Of a stretch of 64,000 bases of DNA, positions 1 through 8,688 are shown in pieces (position 1 is the first letter of the stretch; the number at the start of each line of letters is the position of its first letter). A program made the position numbers and the translations under genes. This stretch comes from Thermogymnomonas acidicola JCM 13583 (GTDB lineage Archaea > Thermoplasmatota > Thermoplasmata > Thermoplasmatales > Thermoplasmataceae), in contig NZ_BBCP01000004.1 in NCBI RefSeq assembly GCF_001316105.1, positions 62,001-126,000 on the forward strand. The letters run 5' to 3'. The notes under the pieces are model-generated. The model worked only from the letters and a program-made list of their open reading frames with translations, did not search any database and had not been told where the DNA came from.

Positions 1-430
1 TAATAGGCGCCATGGTATACCGGGCTGCCAACAACCTCGACTCCACGGTGGGCTACAAGGACAGCACCTACATACTCTTCGGAAGGCCAGCCGCGCTCAT
101 AGACACCTTATTCAACTACGTACCGGCGAGGGTATCTCCGGCCTTCATAGCCTGGCGGGGGGAGGCCACTGGCAGGAGGGCCAGGGGATCGGCCATAGAG
201 TTCGCTGGCCTCACAGACAGTGCGAACGCTGGGTGGCCCATGAGCGCCATGGCCAAGCTGCTGGGCGTCTGGCTGGAGAAGCCGGGGGAGTACATAATAA
301 ATGAGGGTGGCCGGAACCCCCCCACCCCCCCTCTGACGTGAGGGATGCAGTGAGGATCTTTGTCCTCTCCTCCCTCCTCTTTATCTTCATCCTGGCCATG
401 CCCATTGCGCTGGTAAGGGTGGTGGTCTGA
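1..430 (+). CDS. cbiB: CbiB/CobD, adenosylcobinamide-phosphate synthase (C-terminal part)
   Basis: This is the C-terminal part of the membrane enzyme that attaches the aminopropanol arm to adenosylcobyric acid in late cobalamin synthesis; the 5' end lies outside the window. The family signature MVYRAANNLDSTVGYK is followed by FGRPAALIDTLFNYVPAR and, further on, SANAGWPMSAMAKLLGV, all typical of the second half of CbiB. Two C7 tracts near 317-332 throw the frame. Past them the frame resumes as a hydrophobic tail (about 25 residues, one membrane segment) ending in TGA at 428-430. The CobT-like gene starts immediately after. The family assignment is firm; the repaired 3' end is inference. Confidence 0.9.
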
Positions 431-1416
431 CTGTCCGATTCGATATTCGTCCTACTGGCAGGGACAACAGAGATATCCACAGTGCCCGGAATAACTGCGG
501 CTGGCCCGAACCCTGGGGCAACATACCTCACCCCCCCCACGGTGGACAGCGAGATAGTGGTGGCCGGCTCACCGCTGAGCATAGACGTGCCGCCTGCAAC
601 CCCCCCAGATGGCATACCGACACCGGCCATATTCACAAGGGCGTGCCTGGACCTCACAGGCACAAGGAGGCTGGTTGTTGATGCTGGCCTCAGCGACACC
701 CCCAAGGTGCCGCACCTGCACACGGGCCTGGGCACAGCAGGTGATCCGAGGCTGAAGCCAGCGTGCCCGAAGTTCCAGGAGGCCTTCGCCTACGGGCGCT
801 ACATAGCCTCAACACTGCTCAGGGGGCTACTCTAACATCTACCTGGCGGAGAGCGTGCCAGGTGGTACGACCACTGCAATGACAGTGCTCCGCCTCTGCG
901 GCCTGGACTTCAGGAGCAGCAGCTCGATGCCTGACGACCCAACGGAACTGAAGGAGAGCGTTTACAACGACACTGTTTCCAGGATAGCCAGGAAAACGCT
1001 CTCACCCGGTGATGCGGTGAAGGAGGCGGGCGACTACATGATGTGCGTTGCCCTGGGCATAATATCCGAGAGCGATGGGGGGGTTATCCTGGCAGGGGGG
1101 GACACAGATGGCCTGCGTATCTTACCTTGCATCAAGGATACTGGACAGGCACGGGCTGCCTGTAATAACTACCAGCTGGGTGCTCCAGCACAGGTACCAG
1201 GACATAGCCAGGGTGGCTGGAAACGTGCAGGGCGTTGATGTTAGGGCCGACCTCTCCAGGCACCCCCCCGGCATAAGGAAGTACTCCGAGGGGGGGCACG
1301 TGAGGGAGGGCGTGGGCATGGGGGGGGCGGCCTACTTCATAGCGAAGTCCTCGGGCCTCTCTGACCTGGAGATCATGGAGGAGGTGGACACCCTGTACTC
1401 CTCCATGGTCCCGTGA
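431..1416 (+). CDS. cobT: Archaeal CobT-like nicotinate-nucleotide:base phosphoribosyltransferase family protein
   Basis: The protein belongs to the archaeal CobT-like family (MJ1598 type), expected to act in lower-ligand activation or nucleotide loop assembly of cobalamin. It opens with LLAGTTEIS, then IDVPPATPPDGIPTPAIFTR, GGTTTAMTVLRLCG and RKYSEGGHVREGVGMGGAA. Two shifts interrupt it. Near 826 a G5 stands where the family needs G4 (LRGYSN). Near 1095 a G7 stands where G6 gives AGGTQMA; an earlier tract at 1077-1083 adds one Gly. No ATG lies at the start; CTG at 431 follows the cbiB stop directly, so the start is uncertain. The 3' end overlaps the convergent ABC gene by about 85 bases. The exact base substrate cannot be told from sequence. 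Confidence 0.88.
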
Positions 1417-2335
1417 AACACGAGCCTGGCAGCCTCAGCTGCATCCTCGGGCCGTGTGCACGGCATTTCCCTGCTGGCACCGTTAAGGCTTACCCTCACA
1501 ACCGACCCGTCGTAATGGAGTTCCATCTGCCCGCCTCCCATCTGGCACCGTGCATGGCCAGGATCTCCTCGATCCTCCATGTGTCCCTGCCAGTCACCCT
1601 GACCCTCAGCCCGCTGAGGTCCCTCCTCACCGGAACGAATATGCCGTCCCTGACTGTGAACCCTGTGTCGTAAACCCTCTCCAGAATGTCCGTCCTTAGT
1701 ACCTCCTCCGGCCTGCCATGCGCAACGACCTGCCCTTCCTTCATGAAGGTGATCCTGTGGCACAGGGCTGCCAGGGAGTTCACGTCGTGCAGCACCACCA
1801 CCACTGTCTTCCCCATCAGAGATGCCTGCCTTATCAGGTCGTAGACAAGGAGCTCCCTGTCCACGTCCAGGAAGGCAGTCGGCTCATCCATCAGGACGAA
1901 CTCCGTGTCCTGGTAGAGGGCTGCAGCGATCATGACGAGCCTCTTCTCCCCACCGCTGAGCGTTGAGAAATCCCTGTCCATGAGGTGCGCTATGCCAGTC
2001 CTCGCCGCCACAGATTCCAGGGACAGGCTGCTGCCAGACCAGGTGCCGTAGAGGGAGACTATGTCCCTGACCCTGAACGATATCGGCTCCGGGTGTTCCT
2101 GGTGCACCACAGAGATCTTGGAAGCCCTCTCCCTCTCGCTGTATTCCCCTATCTCCCTGCCGTCGATCAGGATAGCGCCTCTGTCCAGCCTCAGGTAGCC
2201 GTAAATTGCCCTCAGGAGCGTTGACTTCCCCCCCGAGCCGTTCTTGCCACCTATCCCGTTGATCCTGCCCTTCTCCAGGGGTATCGTTACGTCCCTGACC
2301 GAGAAGGAGCCAAGCCTCAGGCCACGTTGATAAGG
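1332..2335 (-). CDS. btuD: ABC transporter ATP-binding protein, BtuD/FecE type
   Basis: This is the cytoplasmic ATPase of a corrinoid or siderophore importer, last gene of the btuF-btuC-btuD set. Walker A reads GKNGSGGKST, where one Gly is an artefact of a G7 tract at 2233-2239. The signature LSGGEKR, Walker B with FVLMDEPTAFLD and the H-loop VVVVLHD are all present. Beyond the usual end the frame continues for about 100 residues, as a small alpha/beta tail that shifts frame near 1540 and runs into the 3' end of the CobT-like gene. The 5' end is unclear: the frame is open from the btuC stop, but no standard start codon is in frame, so a small indel there is likely. Confidence 0.85.
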
Positions 2336-2338
2336 CCG

Positions 2339-3410
2339 CTATCGGGCTGTCCCATGCACCACCCTCCTCACGAGGTACAGGAAGAACGGCACACCCACGA
2401 TGCCTGTCACTATGCCAATTGGTATGACCTCCCCCCCCGGCAGAACCATCTTAGATACGTCCTCAGCGACTAAGAGGAACATCGCCCCGAAGACCGCAGA
2501 ATAAGGTATCACCTTCGAGTTGGTGCCACCGTAGAGTATCCTGGAGATGTGGGGGGGCACGATCAGGCCCACGAAGCCTATGAGGCCGCTTACTGAGACC
2601 ACCGCTGAAACGCTCAGCGTCGTCACGGCTATGGCGGTTGCCCTCACCCTCTCCACCCTCACGCCAATGGAGTGCGCGTGCTGGTCACCGAGCTGCAGTG
2701 CGTCCAGAGACCTGTTCATGGAGAAGGCCGCGGCCATGCACAGGACAACCACGACCGTCACGGGGGGGCGCAGCTCTCCCCCCAGGTTATGCCGTTAATC
2801 GAGCCCAGGAGCCAGAAGTAGGCCTCGTTCTCAAGCGCGGGCCTGGTATAGAGGAGGAGGGCGACCATGGATGAGGTGAAGAGCGATATGGCTATGCCTG
2901 CCAGCAGCAGGTATGTTGGGGGGGGTGCCCTCCCTCCCCCCCTGAAGGAGAAGAGGTAAACGGCCGAGACCACCGCTATGGAGAAGACGAAGGCCAGGAC
3001 CTGGAGCTGTATATGCCGAAGACTGTGATGCCTGAGACGAACGCTATCACTGCACCCAGGGCAGCGCCGCTGGATATGCCTATTATGTAGGGTTCAGTTA
3101 TCGGGTTCCTGAACACGCTCTGTATCACTGCACCGCCCACGCCCAGTGAGGCACCCACAACCAGGGAGCCTATCACCTCTGGCTCCCGGAGGTACACGAC
3201 GATGATATAGTAGGCCCTGGGCCAGGTAGCGTGGATGTAAGAGGATATGCCCGGTATCTGGCTACCCACTATCCTGAACGTGGTGCTGGCCGGTATCCTT
3301 ATCGAACCGATGATGAGTGAGAGTACCGATAGGGCCACCAGTGCCAGTGGTGGGATGATGTATGTCGCACCCCCCCTCAGTGCCACCGAGTCTAGTGATA
3401 CATACCTCAT
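2339..3410 (-). CDS. btuC: BtuC/FecD-type ABC transporter permease
   Basis: This polytopic inner-membrane permease has the FecCD fold, with hydrophobic segments throughout. Family motifs in order are GASLGVGGAVIQSVFRNP (periplasmic loop and helix), GISSGAALGA, then LLAGIAISL, LGDQHAHSIGV and SGLIGFVGLIVPPHISR. The start codon overlaps the btuF stop as ATGA at 3407-3410, indicating translational coupling. The frame breaks twice. Near 3000 a single C seems to be missing, outside any long tract. Near 2766-2785 a C6/G6 tract replaces an expected 4. The neighbours make a corrinoid or Fe-chelate importer. Substrate choice of corrinoid rests on the adjacent cobalamin genes and is inference. Confidence 0.88.
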
Positions 3411-4403
3411 ATGGACGGCATGCCAAGGGTCGGCGGGTATTTCAGGGCGATGGGGAACTGCGGCAGCTGCACGTAGACGTGGTACACCTCGTATATGAGC
3501 CACTGTATGGCGTACATTATCCTGAAGTCTGGTTCGTTGAAGAAGCTGTCATTGAAGAGCGTGTAGACCCTGTGGTCTATGTAGGCCGGGGGGGTTGAGT
3601 TGAACGGCTCAACCTGCACGTTGGAGTAGTTCACGTACTGGTCAAGGAGTATGACCTGGGGGGGCTGTTGTTAGCAGTGGCGTTGGCAATGAACGATGGG
3701 TTGACCTCGTAGTACCCGGGGGGGGCAGTTGCAATGTTTATCAGCCGGAGTACTGGAAGATCTGGTTCAGGAATGTTCCGTTGCCAGCCGTCCAGTCGCC
3801 TGGGGGGGCGTAGAGGTAGTAGAACACAGTGTACCTCTGGTGTATCTGCGAGAGTGCGCTGTCTATGGCATCAATCGATTCGTTCATCCAGTCCACGATC
3901 TTGGAGGCATTGCTCTCAGTCCCGGTCAGCTCGCCGAGCATAAGGGTGAAGTTCTCGATCTGGCTGAAGCTCTCCGGGTTGTCCAGTATGAACGGTATGT
4001 CGAGAGTGTTATTTATTGTGTAACCGTAGCTCGGCATGGTAGTGCCGTAGCCCAGGACTGCCTGCGGGCTCAGGTTCACGAGTTCCTCGTAGTTAACGCT
4101 AAAAGAATTGCCTACGTTCGGCAAAGTCTCGTTCGGCGGGTAGTAATCGAAGGGGGGGTTCCCACCAACAAGGTCCTTGTAGGCGCCGAGCGCATAGAGC
4201 GTTACCGTTGCGCTCGGGTCAAGCGAGACGATCCTCGTTAGGGGCTGCTGGAACACGAACTTCGTCCCCCCTAGGGCATCGTGTATCACGATCTCACCGC
4301 GCTGGGGCTGTGGGGGGGCCCTGTAGTGGTAGCCAACGACACTGAAGGCGACCACCACCACTACGATGACAACGGCTATTGACCAGAATGTGCTGTTCTT
4401 CAT
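3407..4403 (-). CDS. btuF: BtuF-like substrate-binding protein of ABC importer
   Basis: This is an extracytoplasmic binding protein with an N-terminal hydrophobic anchor (MKNSTFWSIAVVIVVVVVAF), as usual for lipid- or helix-anchored archaeal binding proteins. The core shows the family start RIVSLDPSATVTLYALGA and YEELVNLSPQAVLGYG, then a helical backbone segment with many Asn-X-Ser/Thr sites. Shifts occur at 3720-3745 and 3655-3665 at G tracts; the tail resumes with PPAYIDHRVYTLFNDSFF and ends at 3407. ATG at 4403 is preferred over the upstream in-frame codon at 4415. It is first in a three-gene operon with btuC and btuD. Ligand is probably a corrinoid, by gene context only. Confidence 0.85.
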
Positions 4404-4452
4404 GCTGATCACCAATTTTACAAGCTCACTTTAAGGGGGTAAAGTCCACTTG

Positions 4453-4463
4453 AATATTAAACT
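4453..4463 (-). promoter_or_regulatory. Candidate TATA box for the btuFCD operon
   Basis: On the minus strand the stretch GTTTAATATTC lies about 50 bases before the btuF start, in an otherwise short intergenic space. It resembles archaeal TATA boxes, with an AT-rich core flanked by GC-rich coding sequence. Transcription-start distance is assumed, not seen. Confidence 0.4.
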
Positions 4464-4466
4464 GTT

Positions 4467-5228
4467 CTATTTCTGGACCGGTATCCCCCCCTTGACGCCA
4501 GAAATTATCGGGTGCAGGGATGCGTAGACATCCTGGGACCTCTCCGCAAGGGTGCCAGTGACGATTATGTCCGCCCCTGCCCTGGTGATTGCCTGGGCCG
4601 TCTCCCTGTCCCTAATACCACCGCCGACGATCAGTGGCACCGATATCAGTGCCTTGGTCTCAGAAACGACTTTCGGGCTCACCGTCGTCGGGGGGGAGCC
4701 GCTCCCTGATTCGAAGTAGACGAGCTTCATGCCAAAGAGCTGGGCGGAGAGGGCGAACGAGGACGCGAGGATGTGGTCCTCCCTCCCTATGAGCCTTGCC
4801 TTCCCCACCTTGCCCACAGTCATGCCGGGCTCGAACACAAGGTACCCCATGGGTATGACCTCAAGGCCGAGGGCCCTCAGGTACCTGGCGGCCCTGACCT
4901 GGTGGCCCACTATGAACTCAGGGTCCTCAGAGTTCATGAGGGACAGGTAGTATATGGCGTCCGCCCTGTCGCTGACCATGTTGGAGGAGCCCGGGAATAT
5001 TATGATCTTCCTGGTGCATGAATCCCTTATGGATTCTATTGTCCTGTCCAGCATGTGGCCGTCGATGTTAGTTGAGCCCCCCCCGACCATTATGAAGTCC
5101 GTCCCGGCGGCCTCCGCCTCCTCTGCTATCTTGCCTGCCCTGTCCGGCGTCTGCGAGGCCGGGTCTATGAGCGTCATGTGGACCTTCTCTTCCCTTAGCT
5201 TCTCCAGAATCGATGCGTAAACGTTCAT
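4467..5228 (-). CDS. Geranylgeranylglyceryl phosphate synthase
   Basis: This enzyme makes the first ether bond of archaeal lipids, joining geranylgeranyl diphosphate to sn-glycerol-1-phosphate. The TIM-barrel family motifs are intact: VHMTLIDPASQTPD, GTDFIMVGGGSTN, KIIIFPGSSNMVS, VIPMGYLVFEPG and the phosphate-binding PLIVGGGIRDRETAQ followed by GADIIVTGT. Length (about 254 residues) is normal. ATG at 5228 follows the TAG of the UbiA gene at 5230-5232, so the start MNVYASIL is preferred over an upstream in-frame alternative at 5243. It sits directly after the next enzyme of the same pathway, the DGGGP synthase, giving a small lipid operon. Confidence 0.95.
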   Translation of the reverse strand: MNVYASILEKLREEKVHMTLIDPASQTPDRAGKIAEEAEAAGTDFIMVGGGSTNIDGHMLDRTIESIRDSCTRKIIIFPGSSNMVSDRADAIYYLSLMNSEDPEFIVGHQVRAARYLRALGLEVIPMGYLVFEPGMTVGKVGKARLIGREDHILASSFALSAQLFGMKLVYFESGSGSPPTTVSPKVVSETKALISVPLIVGGGIRDRETAQAITRAGADIIVTGTLAERSQDVYASLHPIISGVKGGIPVQK

Positions 5229-5229
5229 C

Positions 5230-6140
5230 CTAAATACCACCAACTACGAAGGACGCGAGCCCCCACAATCATGGCGAGCTTTGAGATCTGCTGCTTCCTG
5301 TGCGTGTCCCTGGATATCCCCACGGCCGAGAATACGAAGAGGGCATCGGATACAACAACGACAGGCACGTAGAACAGGTTCAGGAGGTGCAGGAGGTATG
5401 GCAGGGATGAGAGGCCAACGGCGAGTGCTATGCAGGAGGCCACCAGGGCCTGTGTGGCTCCCACGCCGTACCTCTTCGGGAATGTCTGCCTGTCCCTGTC
5501 GCCTTTAATGTCCTCCACCCCCCCTTTATGAGCTCCCTGGAGAGGTTAGCCAGGAAGGCCATGAGGAACAGGATCACCATCTTCTCTGGCGAACCGACAG
5601 CGAGGCCTCCGAATATGAATATGAGACCAACGAGGGCGCTTATGGATATGTTCCCCCCCGTGAGACCGAGCCTCTTTGTCCTGGCCTCGTACAGTATGAG
5701 GAGCGCCTCAGCAAGGAGCACTATTAGCGTCGACAGCGGTGGCAGGAATACCGCGGAGAGAACGACCGGGATAACGAAGAGGGCTGCGGCAGCGGCCCTT
5801 GCCTGGCCCCCCCTTGATATGCTCCCGGTGACCAGTGGCCTCTCCGGGTGGTTGATCCTGTCCGTCTCTATGTCCGTTATATCGTTTATTATGTTCCCCC
5901 CCCGGATGTTACAAGGAAGACCACAGCGGAGGCGACGGCCACCGGCACCACGAAGTGGACAAGGCCTGTCCCCCCCTTGCCTATGAACGCGGATATCCAT
6001 GTGGCGAAGAGGCCCATGAAGCCGTTGACTGGCCTTATGAAGCGCAGCCAGACGTGAACAGGGTTGCCGTAACCTGGCTTTCCCACCTCAACCTTTGTGT
6101 TCTCCTCTGTCAGGCCACCGCACCGCAGGTATAAACTCAC
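5230..6140 (-). CDS. UbiA-family digeranylgeranylglyceryl phosphate synthase
   Basis: This membrane prenyltransferase adds the second geranylgeranyl chain to GGGP. The first Asp-rich motif NDITDIETDRINHPERPLV is diagnostic for the archaeal UbiA branch, and about eight hydrophobic segments follow. The second Asp motif, EDIKGDRDRQTFPKRYG, is split by a tract near 5515. Other shifts lie near 5895 (before NIINDI) and 5268, where G5 in place of G4 hides the natural end IVGLASFVVGGI and stop at 5230. It is next to GGGP synthase with one base between stop and start. The N-terminal start at 6140 is the longest choice; a shorter one is possible. Confidence 0.92.
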
Positions 6141-6156
6141 ATACAGATATTAAGGT

Positions 6157-7231
6157 TTACACCCCTCCACTGGAGAGGGCATTCCTGTATGCTACGATGA
6201 CGCTCTCCGTGCCGGCGCCACCTTTCACCTTTACTCCCGTGGGCGAGAGGTGCGTCCTGTAGGCCTGCGCTCCCGCCCTCTCTATCTCGTCTATGAAGGA
6301 GGATATGGGCGGAAGGGAGAGCCTCAGGTGCCGGGCCAGGTGGACTGCCTCTATGAAATAGGGCATGCTGTCCTCATGGAGGAGGGTGTCGAGGAGCCGG
6401 TTCCCGTTCCTGTCCAGGAATGACCTGTCCATCCTCCCGAGGAAGGCAGGGTCGTTCATCCCGGCGACCCACAGGGGGCCCTCATCGATGTCCCCGTAAA
6501 AGCTAAGTAGGTGGTGCTTCCTGTTGAACATGCCCACGTTTGACAGGCACCTGTCGGCAAGGGCTGCACCTTCTCTGACCCTGATGAAGACCCGGTAGTA
6601 GTGTGAGTGCCAGAATGAGAGGATAGGCTCTATGGCCCTGTCATAGGAAGCAGCCCTCCTGGCCAGGTAGCCCAGCAGGACCCTTATCCCGCTCTCGTGC
6701 CTGAGCTCGTCGTTGATCACAGAGGAGCCGTAACGCCTCCTCGTCTTCCTTGGGCTCGAACCTGTAAGCGCCGTGAGGTCCGTGACGGTTATGCCAAGTA
6801 TGCCCCCCCCGTTGCGCACGCACCTCAGGGCCGCGTCAGCAAATGGCACGCAGGAGCCGTAGGGGGTCGATATCTATGTAGTCGAAGCTGAACCTCTCCA
6901 CGACGCAGTTGAAGCTCTCGTTCAGCACCTCCAGGTCGACACCGTTGGCCCTCGCGTTCTCCTCTGATAGCCTGCAGGCAACTCTGTCCGTGTCTGCTGC
7001 CACAACCCTCAGGCCAAGCTCCCGGCCGATCCTTATGGCCCTCACGCCTGTCCCCCCCGAGAAGCCGTCCAGCACCACCCTGGGCCTCACGGCCGAGAGC
7101 AGGGATAATGTCACGTCCCTGTTCAGCTTCTGAGACCTGTTGTAGAAGCCTGAAACTGCCCTGCCCGGCCCCCCCTTCTCCGGCTGCTCCTCGGGCACAT
7201 ATATCTTCACCGAGCCCTCCTCAACGATCAA
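6157..7231 (-). CDS. trm1: tRNA (guanine26-N2)-dimethyltransferase Trm1
   Basis: The enzyme methylates G26 of tRNA with SAM. The SAM-binding motif DGFSGGTGVRAIRIGREL is at about residue 55, followed by DIDP and VTDLTALTG of the catalytic core and the C-terminal half conserved in archaeal Trm1 (HYYRVFIRVREGA). A C5 tract at 6862-6866 in place of C4 splits the gene inside DIDPYGS; both halves otherwise match one protein of about 355 residues. The start is TTG at 7231, overlapping the stop of the upstream NTPase gene (TTGA). It is co-directional with mptD and the lipid genes. Confidence 0.92.
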
Positions 7232-7775
7232 GCCGCGCCCTCTTCGCCGTTCAGAACCCTGAGCACCCTGAATGGCATGATGTTCTTGTTTATGGGCGTT
7301 ATATCGAAGACCCTTACGCCCTCCAGGCTCCTGATCTCCTGCAGCACCGGTTCCTGGACTTCTTGTGCAGCGTCACTATTATTGGCTTCTCAGTACGCAG
7401 CGTCTCGCCGATCTCCTTCTGCACGCTCTTGGTCAGGTTCTCCAGCTTCCCCACCTCATCGATCACTATGACGTCAGCGTTCTCCCTGGCCTTCTGGAGG
7501 CTCGGTATCAGTATCTCCTCCAGCACCCTGGTGTCCACGCCCAGCTTGTCGAGCTTCACCCTGGACACAATGCCGCTCTGGGCAAAGACCGCCCTCTTCT
7601 TGGAACTTATGTCGAAGATCGAGTACCCCCCCACGAGCTTGTTGTTCTCCACCACCTCGCTGACCAGGACACCCTGCACAGTCAGGCCGTCCTTCTGAAG
7701 CATCTCGATTATCCTCGACAGAGCCTCGGCCTTTATTGAGCCCACAGGTCCCGTTATGCATATCTTCACAGCCAT
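7228..7775 (-). CDS. THEP1-like nucleotide triphosphatase
   Basis: This is a P-loop protein of the archaeal THEP1 (nucleoside-triphosphatase) family by its N-terminal ICITGPVGSIKAEAL, the Walker B VIVIDEVGKLENLT and the TLHKK segment. The Walker A is unusual: the expected GKT/S is replaced by IKA, so catalysis may be altered. A single base is missing at about 7345-7350 (NRCC should read NPVLQE). The repaired frame ends as EEGAA with TGA at 7228-7230, overlapping the trm1 TTG start. ATG at 7775 directly follows the mptD stop. It could instead be a divergent nucleotide-binding protein with a non-enzymatic role. Confidence 0.75.
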
Positions 7776-7776
7776 A

Positions 7777-8157
7777 TCATCCCTCTCTGACGTCCTCAAC
7801 GTACATCAAGGGGTAGTCCATATCCTCGACGTACCTGAGCCTGGCCCTTACCCTGACACTCCCGTAGGTGACCTCCACCTGTACGTCGAGCATCTCGCCA
7901 TACAGAGTTATGTATTTGTACACGCCCTGCCTCTTGTGTATCGATTCCCTATCTATCCTGACCCTGGCGTCGGTCACAAACGGCTGGACCCTGAGGCTGC
8001 CCTCCATGGCCCTCTCCAGTGCGTCCACGTTGCTGAGGTTGAGGGGTACGCCCACATACTGGTGGTAGAGGGTGCCCAGCTTGATGCCAGCCTCGAACAC
8101 TGCCCTGTCCCTCTCAGTGCAGTTGAAGTACTTCTGGGCAGGATCGTGCATTGCCAC
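7777..8157 (-). CDS. mptD: Archaeal dihydroneopterin aldolase (MptD type)
   Basis: This small protein (about 125 residues) matches the archaeal MptD family that converts dihydroneopterin to 6-hydroxymethyl-dihydropterin for folate or methanopterin-type cofactors. Seen features are PAQKYFNCTERDRAVFEAGI, LYHQYVGVPLN and VTDARVRIDRESI. It is intact. GTG at 8157 or ATG at 8151 may start it. Another pterin enzyme, MptA, lies far downstream (54.2 kb), supporting a pterin pathway. It heads a minus-strand run with the THEP1-like gene and trm1. Confidence 0.88.
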   Translation of the reverse strand: MAMHDPAQKYFNCTERDRAVFEAGIKLGTLYHQYVGVPLNLSNVDALERAMEGSLRVQPFVTDARVRIDRESIHKRQGVYKYITLYGEMLDVQVEVTYGSVRVRARLRYVEDMDYPLMYVEDVREG

Positions 8158-8472
8158 TTAATTACACGGAAGTAGTTAAATATTATTTAGTGAATAAGAC
8201 TGGTTGCCCGTTTTTGCAGGCTATTCAGAACAAGGCTCCTGCCAAGCAGGTAGCCTCATGGGTGTGTCCTGTTTCCCGCCACCATTCAGTTCCCCTGCGG
8301 CCATCATCCGGGGGGGCCTGGCAGGGAAAACCCGGGCCCACAGTACACAGGTTGTGCCTGAGGGCTTTCCACAGTCCCGATTGGTGTTCAGCACTGGGCC
8401 GGGCCGGCACCGGTGTCTCGGTGGGCGACCGGCAACAGTTAAATATGGACTTTAGGATATGGAGGCCCGAAG
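8158..8472. other. Intergenic region, no gene seen
   Basis: An AT-rich stretch (8165-8195) after the mptD start holds likely minus-strand promoter elements. The GC-rich middle (8205-8430) has no reading frame resembling a known protein, but it contains short complementary segments such as CCGGGCCGGCACCGG, so a structured RNA cannot be excluded. Near 8437-8445 TTAAATAT looks like a TATA box for the small plus-strand gene at 8473. Confidence 0.4.
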
Positions 8473-8688
8473 ATGGTGGATTCAAGGAGGATACTGACAG
8501 TACAGAACGGCTACAGGTTTGTTGGCCTTTTCCTGCTTCTCTTCGGCATAGGCTTCTACCTGGCATGGTCAATACTATACGATACATGGGCAGACATAGG
8601 CGTGTATTCCTTCACCGTGGTTCTGGTTGTATTCGGGATACTCACGCTTGTGCTCGTTGACACTGCAGAGAAGGAGAGAAATACCTAG
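8473..8688 (+). CDS. Small two-helix membrane protein, unknown function
   Basis: This is a 71-residue protein with two clear hydrophobic segments (about residues 17-36 and 44-62), a basic N-terminus and a charged C-terminus (DTAEKERNT). It is not recognised. The reading frame is clean, and a TATA-like TTAAATAT lies about 30 bases upstream, so it is probably leaderless. It converges with the VirB4/CedB-like gene; the stop codons overlap at 8685-8688. Being a short double-helix protein next to a DNA-import-like cluster, it may be an accessory subunit, but nothing in its sequence shows that. Confidence 0.6.
   Translation: MVDSRRILTVQNGYRFVGLFLLLFGIGFYLAWSILYDTWADIGVYSFTVVLVVFGILTLVLVDTAEKERNT

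Noticed and set aside
8200-8440. RNase P RNA or SRP RNA in the gap before the small membrane gene
   Set aside because: Neither the RNase P core segments nor the SRP helix 8 sequence could be found; the SRP RNA is at 59.4-59.7 kb.
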